A DNA stretch of 63,745 bases from Paraburkholderia tropica (GCF_914484835.1 NZ_CAJZAR010000047.1:8658-72402), one strand, 5' to 3'. Shown: positions 17,708-26,279, counted from the stretch's first letter. The notes: generated by a model not told the origin, from the letters alone. Program-made: numbers and translations.

Positions 17708-19009
17708 TCAGGTGGTTTGCGCGGCGGCGGCGTGCGTCGCTTCGTCGGGTTTCACTTCCTTCACGACGAAGAGATAGACGAAGGCCGCGGCGAACGCGAT
17801 CGCCGCGCTAATGAGCAGCGCGTTGACGAACGAATGCGTCTGATCGACCACGATGCCCGTGATGACCGGCGCGAACGAACCGCCGAGATAGCCGCCGAAA
17901 TTCTGCATGCTGCCGAGCGACGCCACCAGATGACGCGGCGCGGCGATGCTCACGAGCGCCCATGCGCTGCCGCTGGCGAGATTGACGAAGAACATCGCGA
18001 GCGAAACGTAGGTGATGGCGAGCGCTGTGCTCGGCGTGTAGGCAGCGGGCACTGTGAACGCGGCGGCGCCGATCAGCCCGATGCACACGGGCCACTTGCG
18101 GCTGCGGATCGGCGCGACGCCGCGCTTGAGCAGGTAATCGGCGATAAAACCGCTGCCCGCCATGCCGATGGTGCCGAACACATAGGGAATCGCCACGAGC
18201 CAGCCCGTGTGCGCGATGCTCAGATGGCGCTCTTTCTCCAGGTAGCCCGGCAGCCACGTGAGGTAGAGCCAGACCATGTAGATCACGCCCATGAAGCCGA
18301 AAATCATGCCCCACGTGTTGCGCAGTTTGAGCAGCATGCCCCATTCGGCGAAGCTGATGCCCTTCGCGCGCGGCGGCTCTTTCGCGCCGTCTTCGAGCCA
18401 TGCGGTTTCGTCGGCGCTCAGCGCGACCTGATCGCGGTTGCGATAGACCGCGTACCAGCCGATCGACACCAGCACGCCGAGCACGCCCATGATGACGAAC
18501 ATCGGACGCCAGCCGAACGAGAGCATCAGCACCGTGAGCAGCGGCGGCGCGATCATCGGCGCAATCGTCGAGGAGGAAATGAACGTGCCGGTTGGGCCGC
18601 CTCGCTCGCGCACGGCGAACCATTCATGGATCACTTTTGCGCCCGCCGGAAAGAGCGGCGCTTCGGCTACGCCGAGCACGACGCGCGCGACGAGGAAGTG
18701 ATTGAGCGTCTGGATGAAACCGCCCGCGACCTGCGCGACCGACCAGACCAGCATGCCGAGCCCGAGCATCACGCGCGAGCCGAAACGGTCGAGCAGCGCG
18801 CCCACCGGCAATTGCGCGAACGCATACGCGAGCGAAAACGCCGAGAGCAGCAGCCCCATTTCCGACGCGTTCAGGTGCAACTCCTGCGTGACCGAATGAT
18901 TGGCGATCGACAGCGTGCTGCGGTCGAGATAATTGACGATGCCGGCCACCGTGAGAAAAGCGACGGCGACCGTCTGAATGCGTTTGAGCCGGGGCGATTT
19001 GGTCGGCAT
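17708..19009 (-). CDS. MFS transporter, ACS family
   Basis: A 433-residue, 12-helix MFS permease. The early motif NYLDRSTLSIANHSVTQELHL and the LLDRFGSR loop are typical of glucarate/galactarate/hexuronate-type importers. ATG 19009 has AGGAG at spacing 7. An in-frame extension to 19156 covers the 71-base gap and the end of the neighbouring SDR and is rejected. It lies between two SDR genes, so it should import the substrate of this operon. Confidence 0.9.
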   Translation of the reverse strand: MPTKSPRLKRIQTVAVAFLTVAGIVNYLDRSTLSIANHSVTQELHLNASEMGLLLSAFSLAYAFAQLPVGALLDRFGSRVMLGLGMLVWSVAQVAGGFIQTLNHFLVARVVLGVAEAPLFPAGAKVIHEWFAVRERGGPTGTFISSSTIAPMIAPPLLTVLMLSFGWRPMFVIMGVLGVLVSIGWYAVYRNRDQVALSADETAWLEDGAKEPPRAKGISFAEWGMLLKLRNTWGMIFGFMGVIYMVWLYLTWLPGYLEKERHLSIAHTGWLVAIPYVFGTIGMAGSGFIADYLLKRGVAPIRSRKWPVCIGLIGAAAFTVPAAYTPSTALAITYVSLAMFFVNLASGSAWALVSIAAPRHLVASLGSMQNFGGYLGGSFAPVITGIVVDQTHSFVNALLISAAIAFAAAFVYLFVVKEVKPDEATHAAAAQTT

Positions 19010-19080
19010 GGCTCGTCTCCTGAAAATTGGTGTAGGTGCCGGTCGGACTGCGCGTGGCGGGTTCGAAAACTGCGTCGAAC

Positions 19081-19818
19081 TCAGTAAGTCGCGCGTCCGC
19101 CGGATAAATCGAAGGTGGCGCCGGTGCTGAATGTGCAGGAATCCGAACAAATCCACATCACGAGATCGGCGACTTCCTGCACGGTGCCGAGGCGGCCGAG
19201 CGGGCTCTTGTCGATCATCGTCTGCACGTGCGCGGGCGACATCTGCGCGAGCAGCGGCGTGTCCACGGCGGCGGGCGCGATCGCGTTGACGAGCACGCCC
19301 GTCTGCGCGAGTTCCTTGCCGAGCGATTTGGTCAGCGCGATCACGCCGGCCTTCGCCGCGCTATAAGCCGACGCGTTCGGCGTGCCTTCCTTGCCCGCGA
19401 GCGAGGCCACGTTGACGATGCGGCCCGCGCCCGCACGGCGCATCGACGGCACGACGTGGCGGCACACGTGATAGGTGCCGAGCAGATTGACTTCGACGAT
19501 GCGCTGCCATTCGTCGGGCGAATAGGCGTCGAGCGGCACGGTCGAACCGGCGAAGCCCGCGTTGTTGACCAGAAAATCGACGCGGCCGAATTCGGCGAGC
19601 GTGGCGGCCATGGCGGCTTCGACGGTCTGCGGGCGCGTGACGTCGACTGCCACATGACGCGGCGCATGCGGTGCCGACGTGTCGCCCGCCACGCGGTCCC
19701 AGTTGACCGTGCGCGCGCCGAAGCTCGCGAAGGCGTCGCAGATCGCGCGGCCGATACCGCCCGCCGCGCCCGTGACGACGGCGACACGGCCGCTGAAGTC
19801 GTAGCGGGCCGCGCTCAT
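19081..19818 (-). CDS. Short-chain dehydrogenase/reductase
   Basis: A 245-residue SDR with VVTGAAGGIGRAI, NNAGFAG, a catalytic Ser in NVASLAGKEG and YSAAKAG. It resembles FabG-like or 3-hydroxyacyl/sugar dehydrogenases. The start codon overlaps the cupin stop (ATGA, 19815-19818), giving translational coupling with the dioxygenase and suggesting sequential steps. An open extension upstream is the shadow of the cupin gene. Confidence 0.9.
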   Translation of the reverse strand: MSAARYDFSGRVAVVTGAAGGIGRAICDAFASFGARTVNWDRVAGDTSAPHAPRHVAVDVTRPQTVEAAMAATLAEFGRVDFLVNNAGFAGSTVPLDAYSPDEWQRIVEVNLLGTYHVCRHVVPSMRRAGAGRIVNVASLAGKEGTPNASAYSAAKAGVIALTKSLGKELAQTGVLVNAIAPAAVDTPLLAQMSPAHVQTMIDKSPLGRLGTVQEVADLVMWICSDSCTFSTGATFDLSGGRATY

Positions 19819-20336
19819 CGGATGAACTGGTCCACGTAGTCCTCGCCGAGCCCGACCGACGCGTAGTGCTTGCGACACATGTCGATCTTCGTGAAGACGT
19901 CCTCGTAGCCCGTGTAATTGCCGTACGGATCGCAATAGAACATCACGCCGTTCACCTGGAAGTAGGTGATCATTTCCTCGACGTCGTCGGGCACGTAGAG
20001 CGTGTGCGTCTCGCCGGGCGGCTCGTAGACGTAGCTGCCTTCGGTCGCTTCCCAGTCGTGCTCCAGATAGCGCCAGCGGCCCTTGAGCACCATGCCGTGC
20101 ACGGCCTGCGGATGGCGATGACGGCTCAGCACGCCCGACTTGCGCACGCGCAGCAGGTTCATCCAGTAGCCCTGCGAGGCGTTCAGGCACAACGGGCGAA
20201 ACCACACGTTCTCGGCTTGCGGCACCCAGACGCGTTCATCGGTAGGAATGGCGGCGGGCACGACGATCTCCTGCTGCGCTTCCTTCGGAAACGGCAGTTG
20301 ATAGGGCGTCATCGGCGAAAAATCCTGATCTGACAT
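19815..20336 (-). CDS. Cupin dioxygenase, dihydroxyacetophenone-dioxygenase-like
   Basis: A 173-residue single-domain cupin. Metal-ligand-type residues are visible in SRHRHPQAVHG and PPGETHTL; a Glu lies nearby. The sequence has the character of the 2,4'-dihydroxyacetophenone dioxygenase/ChrR-like cupin family, which cleaves C-C bonds in aromatic ketones with Fe(II). Whether the substrate is aromatic or a sugar acid is not decided by sequence. ATG 20336 has AAGGAG upstream. It is the first gene of the operon and starts 20 bases below the dyad operators. Confidence 0.75.
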   Translation of the reverse strand: MSDQDFSPMTPYQLPFPKEAQQEIVVPAAIPTDERVWVPQAENVWFRPLCLNASQGYWMNLLRVRKSGVLSRHRHPQAVHGMVLKGRWRYLEHDWEATEGSYVYEPPGETHTLYVPDDVEEMITYFQVNGVMFYCDPYGNYTGYEDVFTKIDMCRKHYASVGLGEDYVDQFIR

Positions 20337-20355
20337 GCGGGGCTCCTTGTTGTTT

Positions 20356-20388
20356 GTCCATAATATGGACGTTACGTCCACGATATGG
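20356..20388. promoter_or_regulatory. Overlapping dyad operators with 10-bp spacing
   Basis: Two perfect 7-1-7 palindromes overlap: GTCCATAATATGGAC (20356-20370) and TGGACGTTACGTCCA (20366-20380). A partial third follows to TATGG (20384-20388). Half-sites GTCCA, TGGAC, GTCCA thus recur about every 10 bp, one helical turn. The array is 20 bases upstream of the cupin start codon, so a bound protein would cover the operon's promoter or leader. An IclR-type dimer or tetramer is a reasonable ligand but is inferred. Confidence 0.7.
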
Positions 20389-20642
20389 TTAATTTTGAGC
20401 TAGATCAAGGATGCGGGTCAATGCCAGGGTATGCCCGTAGGGAGGGTGGAGGAGGGCGCGGTGGCAGGGGGAGCAGCGTGAGGCGATGCTGGAAAATTGA
20501 TTGGCAATCCAAATCATTGATGATGTGGAGAGCCGCACGCGCAGGCCGATTGGCTCGCGCGCATGCTCACGCGCGTGAAAAGCGAAATCGACGGCGGCGG
20601 AATTAACCGCGTGAGCGGCGCGCCAGGTGAATCGAGGCGAGC
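20389..20642. other. Non-coding gap
   Basis: No convincing gene is seen between the operator array and the CadD-like gene. The stretch includes small dyads such as ATCAT-TG-ATGAT near 20514 and GATTGG-N4-CCAAATC near 20499, whose roles are unknown. Confidence 0.4.
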
Positions 20643-21215
20643 TTAGGCGAGCAGCGTCGTGAGTCCGACGCACGCGGTAATGACGGGCGCGAGCGCGCGC
20701 AATTTCACGCTCAGGCGCGCCAGCCGGTTGCCCGCCCAGGCGCCGAGCCAGCCCATCAAAAGATAGAGCGCGACCAGCATCGCGCAGATCCACGGCGTGA
20801 CGTCCGTGCCGCCCGGTCCGCTTCTCGCGAGCACGGCGGAGAAGATCAGCAGATTGTCGGTGCTCACGGAGAGAAACGCCGCCATCATCACGCCCATCGA
20901 GAGCGTATCGGCCACGACGGGCTGGACGGGCGCGGCATCGCGCGGCGAGCGCCGCGATTGTCGTGCGAGTTGCACGAGCCCGATGGCGAGGGGAATCGCG
21001 CCGAAGTAACGCGACGGCATCTCCACGCTGCTGGCCGCGAGGCCGATCAGCAGGCTCGCGGCCACCACGCCCGCGCCAGTCACGACGAATGCGGCGAAAA
21101 GCTTGAATGGCTTCGCGGAGGCCGAAAACCCCAGCATGAGCGCGGCGGAATCCATATTCGTCGCGGTAAAGGCCGCGAAAGTGGCCGAAAGGATGGCGAA
21201 TGGCAGGGCGGTCAC
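20643..21215 (-). CDS. CadD-like cation exporter
   Basis: A hydrophobic protein of about 190 residues with five or six membrane segments. The N-terminal FTATNMDSAALML resembles the TNIDD motif of CadD-type cadmium exporters (LysE superfamily), and a second half carries STDNLLIFSAVL. These two Asp-containing repeats are typical of that fold. GTG 21215 gives the usual short N-terminus and follows AGGAT. The open frame extends to a TTG at 21287. The cation is unknown; neighbouring genes give no hint. Confidence 0.65.
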   Translation of the reverse strand: MTALPFAILSATFAAFTATNMDSAALMLGFSASAKPFKLFAAFVVTGAGVVAASLLIGLAASSVEMPSRYFGAIPLAIGLVQLARQSRRSPRDAAPVQPVVADTLSMGVMMAAFLSVSTDNLLIFSAVLARSGPGGTDVTPWICAMLVALYLLMGWLGAWAGNRLARLSVKLRALAPVITACVGLTTLLA

Positions 21216-21645
21216 ACGGCGGATCCTGATGAGCGAGGCGTCATTTTGGGGCTGCCGGCGCGGATCAGTCCAGTGCTGCGCAATCAATACGGCGCGTTTT
21301 TGTGATTATTTCAGTTAACTGAATTCAGCTTGCCTTTATTGATTTCAGCGATCAGTCATGTCGCATTTTCGATTCGGCGTTATGCAGGATGGGCGTTTTT
21401 CGCTCGTCTCGCGCAATTTCGAACCAGACGGTTTGATAAATTGCTATAACGCTTTACATCTGTGTAAGCATCGGTAAGCAGGCGGGGTGCAGTGGCAGGG
21501 CGTCACGAAATCCAGGCGCGCGATTAAACGCTGCCGCTTGGATCTGATGGCCAAATTCGTACGCCGCATCACTCAGACGCGTCGATGCCTTCTCTTTCGC
21601 GATCTGACTCGCGCAATTGCAAATAGTGAAACGCCGGAGCATCGA
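21216..21645. other. Gap upstream of the CadD-like and kinase genes
   Basis: This divergent intergenic stretch is AT-richer than its neighbours. It includes a perfect 14-bp palindrome TTCAGTTAACTGAA (21310-21323) followed at once by TTCAG again. No gene is evident. An open frame continuing upstream of the kinase to 21487 has Arg-rich, unconserved-looking residues. Confidence 0.45.
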
Positions 21646-22554
21646 ATGCGCAATCCAACCGCGCTTGCCGTGTTGCTGGCGCAGACCGTGACGATCGTCG
21701 CGTTGCTCGCGCAGCGCCGCAGCCGCCGTCGCGCGCAAGCCGAAGTCGTCGCGCGTCGAGACGAACTTGCGCGTGCGGCGCGCTTCGCCACCGTCGGCGA
21801 ATTGAGCGCATCGATCGCGCATGAAGTCGGGCAGCCGCTGGGCGCGATTCTGAGCAATGCCGATGCGGCGGAATTGCTGATCAAGGCATCGAATCTCGAC
21901 GCCGACGAATTGCGGGAAATCCTCTCCGACGTGAAGCGCGACGCCTTGCGCGCCAATGAAGTCGTGCAGCGCCTGCGCAGCTTGCTGCAAAAGCAGGGCG
22001 TCGCGTTCGGCCCGCTCGCGCTCGACGCCACGCTCGACGGCGCGCTGAAACTGATCGCGCCGGAAGCCAAACGGCGCGACATCAGGCTCGAAACGCAGTT
22101 CGACGCCGCCGACGCCAGCATCATGGGCGACCCCGTTCAACTTCAGCAAGTGGCGCTCAACCTCACCATCAATGCGATGGACGCCATGCAGGGTGTGGAA
22201 GCATCGAGCCGCGTGCTGACACTCGCGACACAAGCCGTCGCGCACGGCGTCGAATTCACCGTGGCCGATCGCGGCTGCGGATTCGACGCGACATCGGCGC
22301 AACGGCTGTTCGAACCGTTCTACACCACGAAGCCGCACGGCATGGGGCTCGGGCTGTCGATTGTCCGCTCGATCGTCGAAGCGCATCGCGGCCAGATCGA
22401 GGTGATCGCCCGGCAAGGCGGCGGCACGGCCTTCGCGATCTGGCTGCCGTGTGCCGATGCGATGACCGATGGCGATTTGAATCGAGACTTCAATCGCGAC
22501 GTTAATCGCGGCTTTAATCGCGACGCGGCATGGGACCGAAAAACATTCGCTTGA
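21646..22554 (+). CDS. Sensor-less histidine kinase
   Basis: A 302-residue kinase. One membrane helix (residues 5-22) leads straight into a HisKA domain with phospho-acceptor H59 (ASIAHEVGQPLG). The HATPase domain has N box NLTINAMDAMQ, G1 DRGCGFD, F box FEPFYTTK and G2 GMGLGLS. Relatives with this kinase core usually carry a periplasmic ABC-substrate-like sensor before the helix; here it is missing. GGAG at 21635-21638 supports ATG 21646; ATG 21547 is an alternative. No response regulator lies in the window. The C-terminus ends in a repeat-derived tail and overlaps the convergent gene by 41 bases. Confidence 0.75.
   Translation: MRNPTALAVLLAQTVTIVALLAQRRSRRRAQAEVVARRDELARAARFATVGELSASIAHEVGQPLGAILSNADAAELLIKASNLDADELREILSDVKRDALRANEVVQRLRSLLQKQGVAFGPLALDATLDGALKLIAPEAKRRDIRLETQFDAADASIMGDPVQLQQVALNLTINAMDAMQGVEASSRVLTLATQAVAHGVEFTVADRGCGFDATSAQRLFEPFYTTKPHGMGLGLSIVRSIVEAHRGQIEVIARQGGGTAFAIWLPCADAMTDGDLNRDFNRDVNRGFNRDAAWDRKTFA
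22479..22535. repeat. 12-bp degenerate tandem repeats
   Basis: Units of the form GACTTCAATCGC repeat about four times with drift. In the kinase frame they encode an Asn-Arg-Asp/Phe-rich tail (DLNRDFNRDVNRGFNRD). The tail lies beyond the HATPase fold and covers the overlap with the convergent membrane-protein gene. Confidence 0.75.
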
Positions 22555-23023
22555 GATTGCCGCGTCCGAATGCGCGCGAGAGTTCCGCAATCACGCAGTA
22601 ATTGAAAATCAGCGTGACGAGCAGGATCTGGACCGCCAGGAAGCGCGGCCAGTTTATGTCCGTGAACAGCGCCTGATTCGCTGCAGCAAGCGTCGGCGAT
22701 TCTTTCCAGATATCGTAAAGCCGCTCCAGAAAATGCACGACGAGCGCAACGAGCGCGTACATCAGTGTTTTCCAGCCGACGTTCCAGGCGAGTGGCTTGT
22801 CGGGAAAGCGGTTGATGAACGGCAGCATATCGGCGACCAGCACGGATTTACCGAGTATGAGCGATGCAATCAGGACCGATGCCGAGGTCGGAATCTCAAG
22901 GCCCGTGCCTTTGACCATCAACGATCGGATAAGCGCGACGATATGAAGGATGACGAAGAAAAACAGCGTCGGCGGCAGCGCCTTCAACGCCTCTTCCTTG
23001 ATCTTCGCAAGCAGGTGACTCAT
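22514..23023 (-). CDS. Unknown four-helix membrane protein
   Basis: A 169-residue protein that I do not recognise as a named family. It begins with a charged segment, then has hydrophobic helices near residues 18-35, 47-65, 85-100 and 130-150. Between helices it carries charged loops, including VHFLERLYDIWKES. It ends with the basic tail RGNLKRMFFGPMPRRD. It is convergent with the kinase and overlaps its 3' end. An inner-membrane location is likely; function is unknown. Confidence 0.7.
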   Translation of the reverse strand: MSHLLAKIKEEALKALPPTLFFFVILHIVALIRSLMVKGTGLEIPTSASVLIASLILGKSVLVADMLPFINRFPDKPLAWNVGWKTLMYALVALVVHFLERLYDIWKESPTLAAANQALFTDINWPRFLAVQILLVTLIFNYCVIAELSRAFGRGNLKRMFFGPMPRRD

Positions 23024-23403
23024 GGTGTCGTCCTTGCCCGGCGGCCGATGTGATGCGCATGACAGGCGTGGATTGCGCGGATAGTGTGCTTAATGTAGTG
23101 GCGCGCTCGCGCGAAAGCAAAGCGCGTTGCATGAATTGCACAAAGGGAAATGCAGCGCGCTCGCGCGTCCACCATTCTTATTGAACAGGCCACATAATTC
23201 CGCGCCGGTTTTTCTCGCGCGCGACGGGAGCGTGCCGCGCCACCCAACACACTGAAAGCCCTTGAACCGCAAGCGCGCGCAACTATGCTTTAAGTGTCGA
23301 AGCAGGCACGCCGAACGCGCCGATAGCTCAGATGATTATGCCCGGGTGAACAGTAATCCCCGACGGCGCTTCCGGGTCATGGCGCCGGACAAAAATGGTG
23401 TGA
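23024..23403. other. Divergent intergenic region
   Basis: This 380-base gap lies between the minus-strand membrane protein and the plus-strand lytic transglycosylase. It must hold both promoters. I see several short open frames, all without recognisable products, and no tRNA-like fold. Confidence 0.4.
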
Positions 23404-24948
23404 ATGATGTGTTTCGCTCGCGCGTGGTGCCTGTCGGCGCTCATAGGTATTGCACTCTGCGTGGGGTGCAAGCCTTGCTCAGCCGCTTCTCCAACCTCCC
23501 CGGCGCGACCGGCATCTGCAACGTCGGCGTCGTCGGCATCATCGGCGCAGACGGCATCCGCGCCCGTTGCCGCAAGCGCGCCGCGCGGCATCGATCTGAC
23601 CAACAAGCCGTGGCGCGGCGATTTCGACGCCATGCTCGAACGCCGGGTGATACGCGTGCTGGTGCCCTTCAGCCGCACGCTGTATTTCAATGACCGAGGC
23701 CACGAGCGCGGTTTGACCGCGGACTTCGTGCGCGATTTCGATCGATACATCAACAAGACTTACGCCGATCGTCTCGGCAAGCGTCCGATCACGGTCGTGA
23801 TGATTCCCACGACGCGTGACAGGCTGCTACCTGGACTCAAGGACGGTCTCGGCGATATCGCCGCCGGCAATCTGACCGTCACGGCGAGTCGGCAGAAGGA
23901 AGTGGATTTCGTCACGGCTCATGGGCTCAAACCCACGCGCGAGCTGGTGCTGACCGGGCCGAAATCGCCGGCATTATCGAAGCTCGACGACCTCAGCGGC
24001 AAGACAGTCCACGTGCGCCGTTCCAGCAGCTATTACGAGAGCCTGATGGCCCTGAACAGCCGCTTCCAGAAGGAAGGCAAGGCGCCGATGAAGATCGTGC
24101 TGCTGCCCGACGCGCTCGAAGATGAAGATGCGATGGAAATGCTCAACGTCGGTCTGCTGCAGATTATCGTGGTCGACGACTGGAAGGCGCGCATGTGGGC
24201 GCAAATGCTGCCGCAGATTCAGGTGCACGAAAACATCGCGGTGCGCGAGGGCGGAAAGATCGGCTGGGCGATTCGCAAGCAGAGCCCGCAGCTTCAGGCG
24301 GCGATCGGCACCTTCTACGACAATTTCATCACGAAGCAAAGCGTGGCGCAGGTTCGGCTGAAGCAGTATATGCAGGGTATCAAGCAGATTCACAACAATA
24401 CGGAATCGGCCGAACTGGTGCGTTTCAGGGAGACGGTGGCGTTCTTCGAAAAGTATGGCCAGCAATATGATTTCGATCCGCTGATGCTGGCCGCCCAGGG
24501 CTTTCAGGAATCGCAACTCAATCAGAATGCGAAGAGTCGCGTGGGCGCGGTCGGCATCATGCAATTGATGCCGAGCACGGGCAAGGAATTGAAGGTCGGC
24601 GACATCAAGGTTGCGCAGTCGAATATCCACGCCGGCGCGAAGTATCTGGATCAATTGATGACCCGTTACTTCCAGGACGCCCATTTCTCGGAAGTGGATC
24701 GGCCGCTGTTTGCATTCGCCAGTTATAACGCCGGACCGGGAACAATTGCGAAAATGCGCAAGCTCGCCGCGGAGCGTGGCCTGAACCCCGACGTCTGGTT
24801 CAACAACGTGGAAATCGTGGTGGCCGAAAAAGTCGGCGTCGAGACGACCACGTATGTGCGCAATATCTACAAATACTATGCGTCGTATCGTCTTCTCAAG
24901 GATGCGCAGGCCAGCCGTGCGCGCGCGGTTCAGCAGTTGAAGAGTTGA
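23404..24948 (+). CDS. mltF: Membrane-bound lytic transglycosylase, MltF-like
   Basis: A 514-residue periplasmic enzyme. A signal segment ends near residue 28. Residues about 75-310 form a solute-binding-protein-type domain (SBP_bac_3). Residues about 350-500 form the SLT catalytic domain with Glu369 in GFQESQLNQNAKS, followed by GAVGIMQLMPST and FASYNAGPG. This order and length match MltF (about 518 residues), which cleaves peptidoglycan to anhydromuropeptides. The N-terminus contains two cysteines (VGCKPC) but not a clear lipobox, so lipid anchoring is uncertain. Confidence 0.9.
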   Translation: MMCFARAWCLSALIGIALCVGCKPCSAASPTSPARPASATSASSASSAQTASAPVAASAPRGIDLTNKPWRGDFDAMLERRVIRVLVPFSRTLYFNDRGHERGLTADFVRDFDRYINKTYADRLGKRPITVVMIPTTRDRLLPGLKDGLGDIAAGNLTVTASRQKEVDFVTAHGLKPTRELVLTGPKSPALSKLDDLSGKTVHVRRSSSYYESLMALNSRFQKEGKAPMKIVLLPDALEDEDAMEMLNVGLLQIIVVDDWKARMWAQMLPQIQVHENIAVREGGKIGWAIRKQSPQLQAAIGTFYDNFITKQSVAQVRLKQYMQGIKQIHNNTESAELVRFRETVAFFEKYGQQYDFDPLMLAAQGFQESQLNQNAKSRVGAVGIMQLMPSTGKELKVGDIKVAQSNIHAGAKYLDQLMTRYFQDAHFSEVDRPLFAFASYNAGPGTIAKMRKLAAERGLNPDVWFNNVEIVVAEKVGVETTTYVRNIYKYYASYRLLKDAQASRARAVQQLKS

Positions 24949-25199
24949 TTGGCGGACAGCGAAACGTTTTTAAAAAATAGCGCCGCGCGTTCAACAGCAT
25001 GCAACGAGAAATCCGTGCTGCGCATCGGACGAAAGTCCGATAGCGCCAGCCATATCTCGCGGTTACGCTCATGGTTCAACCATCGTTCAGGCATTGCCAT
25101 GCAAGCCGGAGGCGGCGCGCGTAAAGCCCCGCCGCGATGCAGCGCGATTCGGCGCGATCACCCGTAACGGCCGCAGGGGCGTCGTCAGCGAGAGGTGAT

Positions 25200-25868
25200 A
25201 TGAAAAAGTGTGAGAGTGTGGACAAGGGCGCCCGCCACGAAACGATCCGGCAACGGGCATTCGTATTGGCCGACAGCGGCACGCTCGACGATTGGAAAGC
25301 GGTGGGCCGCGCACTCGGTACGTGTTTCGATGTCGTGGATATCGAGCGCGTTCTCGCCAGCCGTTTCTTTCGCCTGATTCTGGATCAGCGCTGTCGTGCG
25401 CGCCGCGAAATGGGCATCGACGATCAGACAAATGCCGGTTTAACGAACCAGGAAGACGCCAGCGATCCCGCTGAATTGGCCGTGGTCGATCTCGCGCCCG
25501 CTCACTCCCGTCCGCTCGCGCGCCACGTTCAGGCAGACGAAGCGAACACCGCGATACACGGCACGGTGCAGCCGCGCCTGAGTGGCGACATCGCGGCGTT
25601 GCTGGCGGACGGGCGCGAACTGACCGCTGCGCAAGTGGCACAGCAACTCGGTGCGGCCGTGCGCGAAGTGCAGGGCGCGCTTCAGTCCATGCTGGCCTGC
25701 GACGAAGTGCACGTCGCGCGACGCACGCCGCGTGGTGCGGGCGGGCGCAGCACGCGGATCTTCGCGATGGGGGGCAATACGGTTGCCGGCGCGACATCGG
25801 ACTGGCCGCGCGCCGATCCGGTCGTGCTTCGCGCCATGGATGCGCTGGTTCGTCACGGCGGACGTTGA
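25200..25868 (+). CDS. Hypothetical protein with winged-helix-like C-terminus
   Basis: A 222-residue soluble protein. ATG 25200 follows GAGAGGTGAT. Residues 1-70 are charged and helical. Residues about 125-190 look like a winged helix (LTAAQVAQQLGAAVREVQGALQSMLACDEVHVAR, in two pieces, then a basic wing RTPRGAGGRSTRIFAM). It may bind DNA. I do not recognise the family. It stands alone on the plus strand, 251 bases after the transglycosylase gene. Confidence 0.65.
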   Translation: MKKCESVDKGARHETIRQRAFVLADSGTLDDWKAVGRALGTCFDVVDIERVLASRFFRLILDQRCRARREMGIDDQTNAGLTNQEDASDPAELAVVDLAPAHSRPLARHVQADEANTAIHGTVQPRLSGDIAALLADGRELTAAQVAQQLGAAVREVQGALQSMLACDEVHVARRTPRGAGGRSTRIFAMGGNTVAGATSDWPRADPVVLRAMDALVRHGGR

Positions 25869-25906
25869 GGTCCGGCGCGGTCGCTCAATAGTCGCTTAAC
25901 AGACGG

Positions 25907-26164
25907 TCAATACTTGATATCGCGTGCCGTCTGGCGACCTTGCTGTTTGGTGTCCCGCTTGTCCTGGCGGCATTGCGAGTTGCTTTTCTGGTTAGCCGCG
26001 CGGCAATCCTGCTTGGTATGACGCGAACCCTGCCGCGTGTCCTGGCGGACGTCGCGTCCCGCGCGCCGCTGCTGGGCCTGCTCGGTTGCCCAGGCGGTTT
26101 GCGACGACGCCATCGCGACCAGGGAAAACAGCGCAACCACGAATTTCAGGCTTGATGATTGCAT
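25907..26164 (-). CDS. Small secreted Arg/Gln-rich protein
   Basis: An 85-residue protein with a clear signal peptide (residues 1-27, cut near AWAT-EQ). The mature part is rich in Arg, Gln, Asp and Lys, with a heptad-like RQDTRQGSRHTKQD pattern and two cysteines. Similar short exported proteins are common in Burkholderiaceae but have no assigned function that I know. It is divergent from the lipoprotein at 26442, with palindromes in between. Confidence 0.7.
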   Translation of the reverse strand: MQSSSLKFVVALFSLVAMASSQTAWATEQAQQRRAGRDVRQDTRQGSRHTKQDCRAANQKSNSQCRQDKRDTKQQGRQTARDIKY

Positions 26165-26248
26165 GGCGATCTCTATAGCGGGTTGAATGGTGTGTCGGGC
26201 GGTGGTTTGCTATGTCGAAGGGTGCCACGTAGGGCGTTCGAGTCAATC

Positions 26249-26279
26249 GGACTTAGGTCCTAGCCTCATCGCGATGAGG
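26249..26279. promoter_or_regulatory. Adjacent palindromes in a divergent promoter region
   Basis: GGAC-TTAG-GTCC (26249-26260) and TAGG-T-CCTA (26254-26262) overlap. They are followed by a perfect 16-bp palindrome CCTCATCGCGATGAGG (26264-26279). They lie between the small secreted protein and the lipoprotein genes, so they could control either. Confidence 0.55.

Noticed and set aside
17270..19087. 605-residue plus-strand frame across an SDR and MFS gene
   Set aside because: Spans two real minus-strand genes and their gap; composition typical of antisense frames.
23310..23400. Sequence beginning GATAGCTCAGATG that briefly resembled a tRNA D-arm
   Set aside because: No acceptor stem, anticodon arm or T-arm could be fitted around it.
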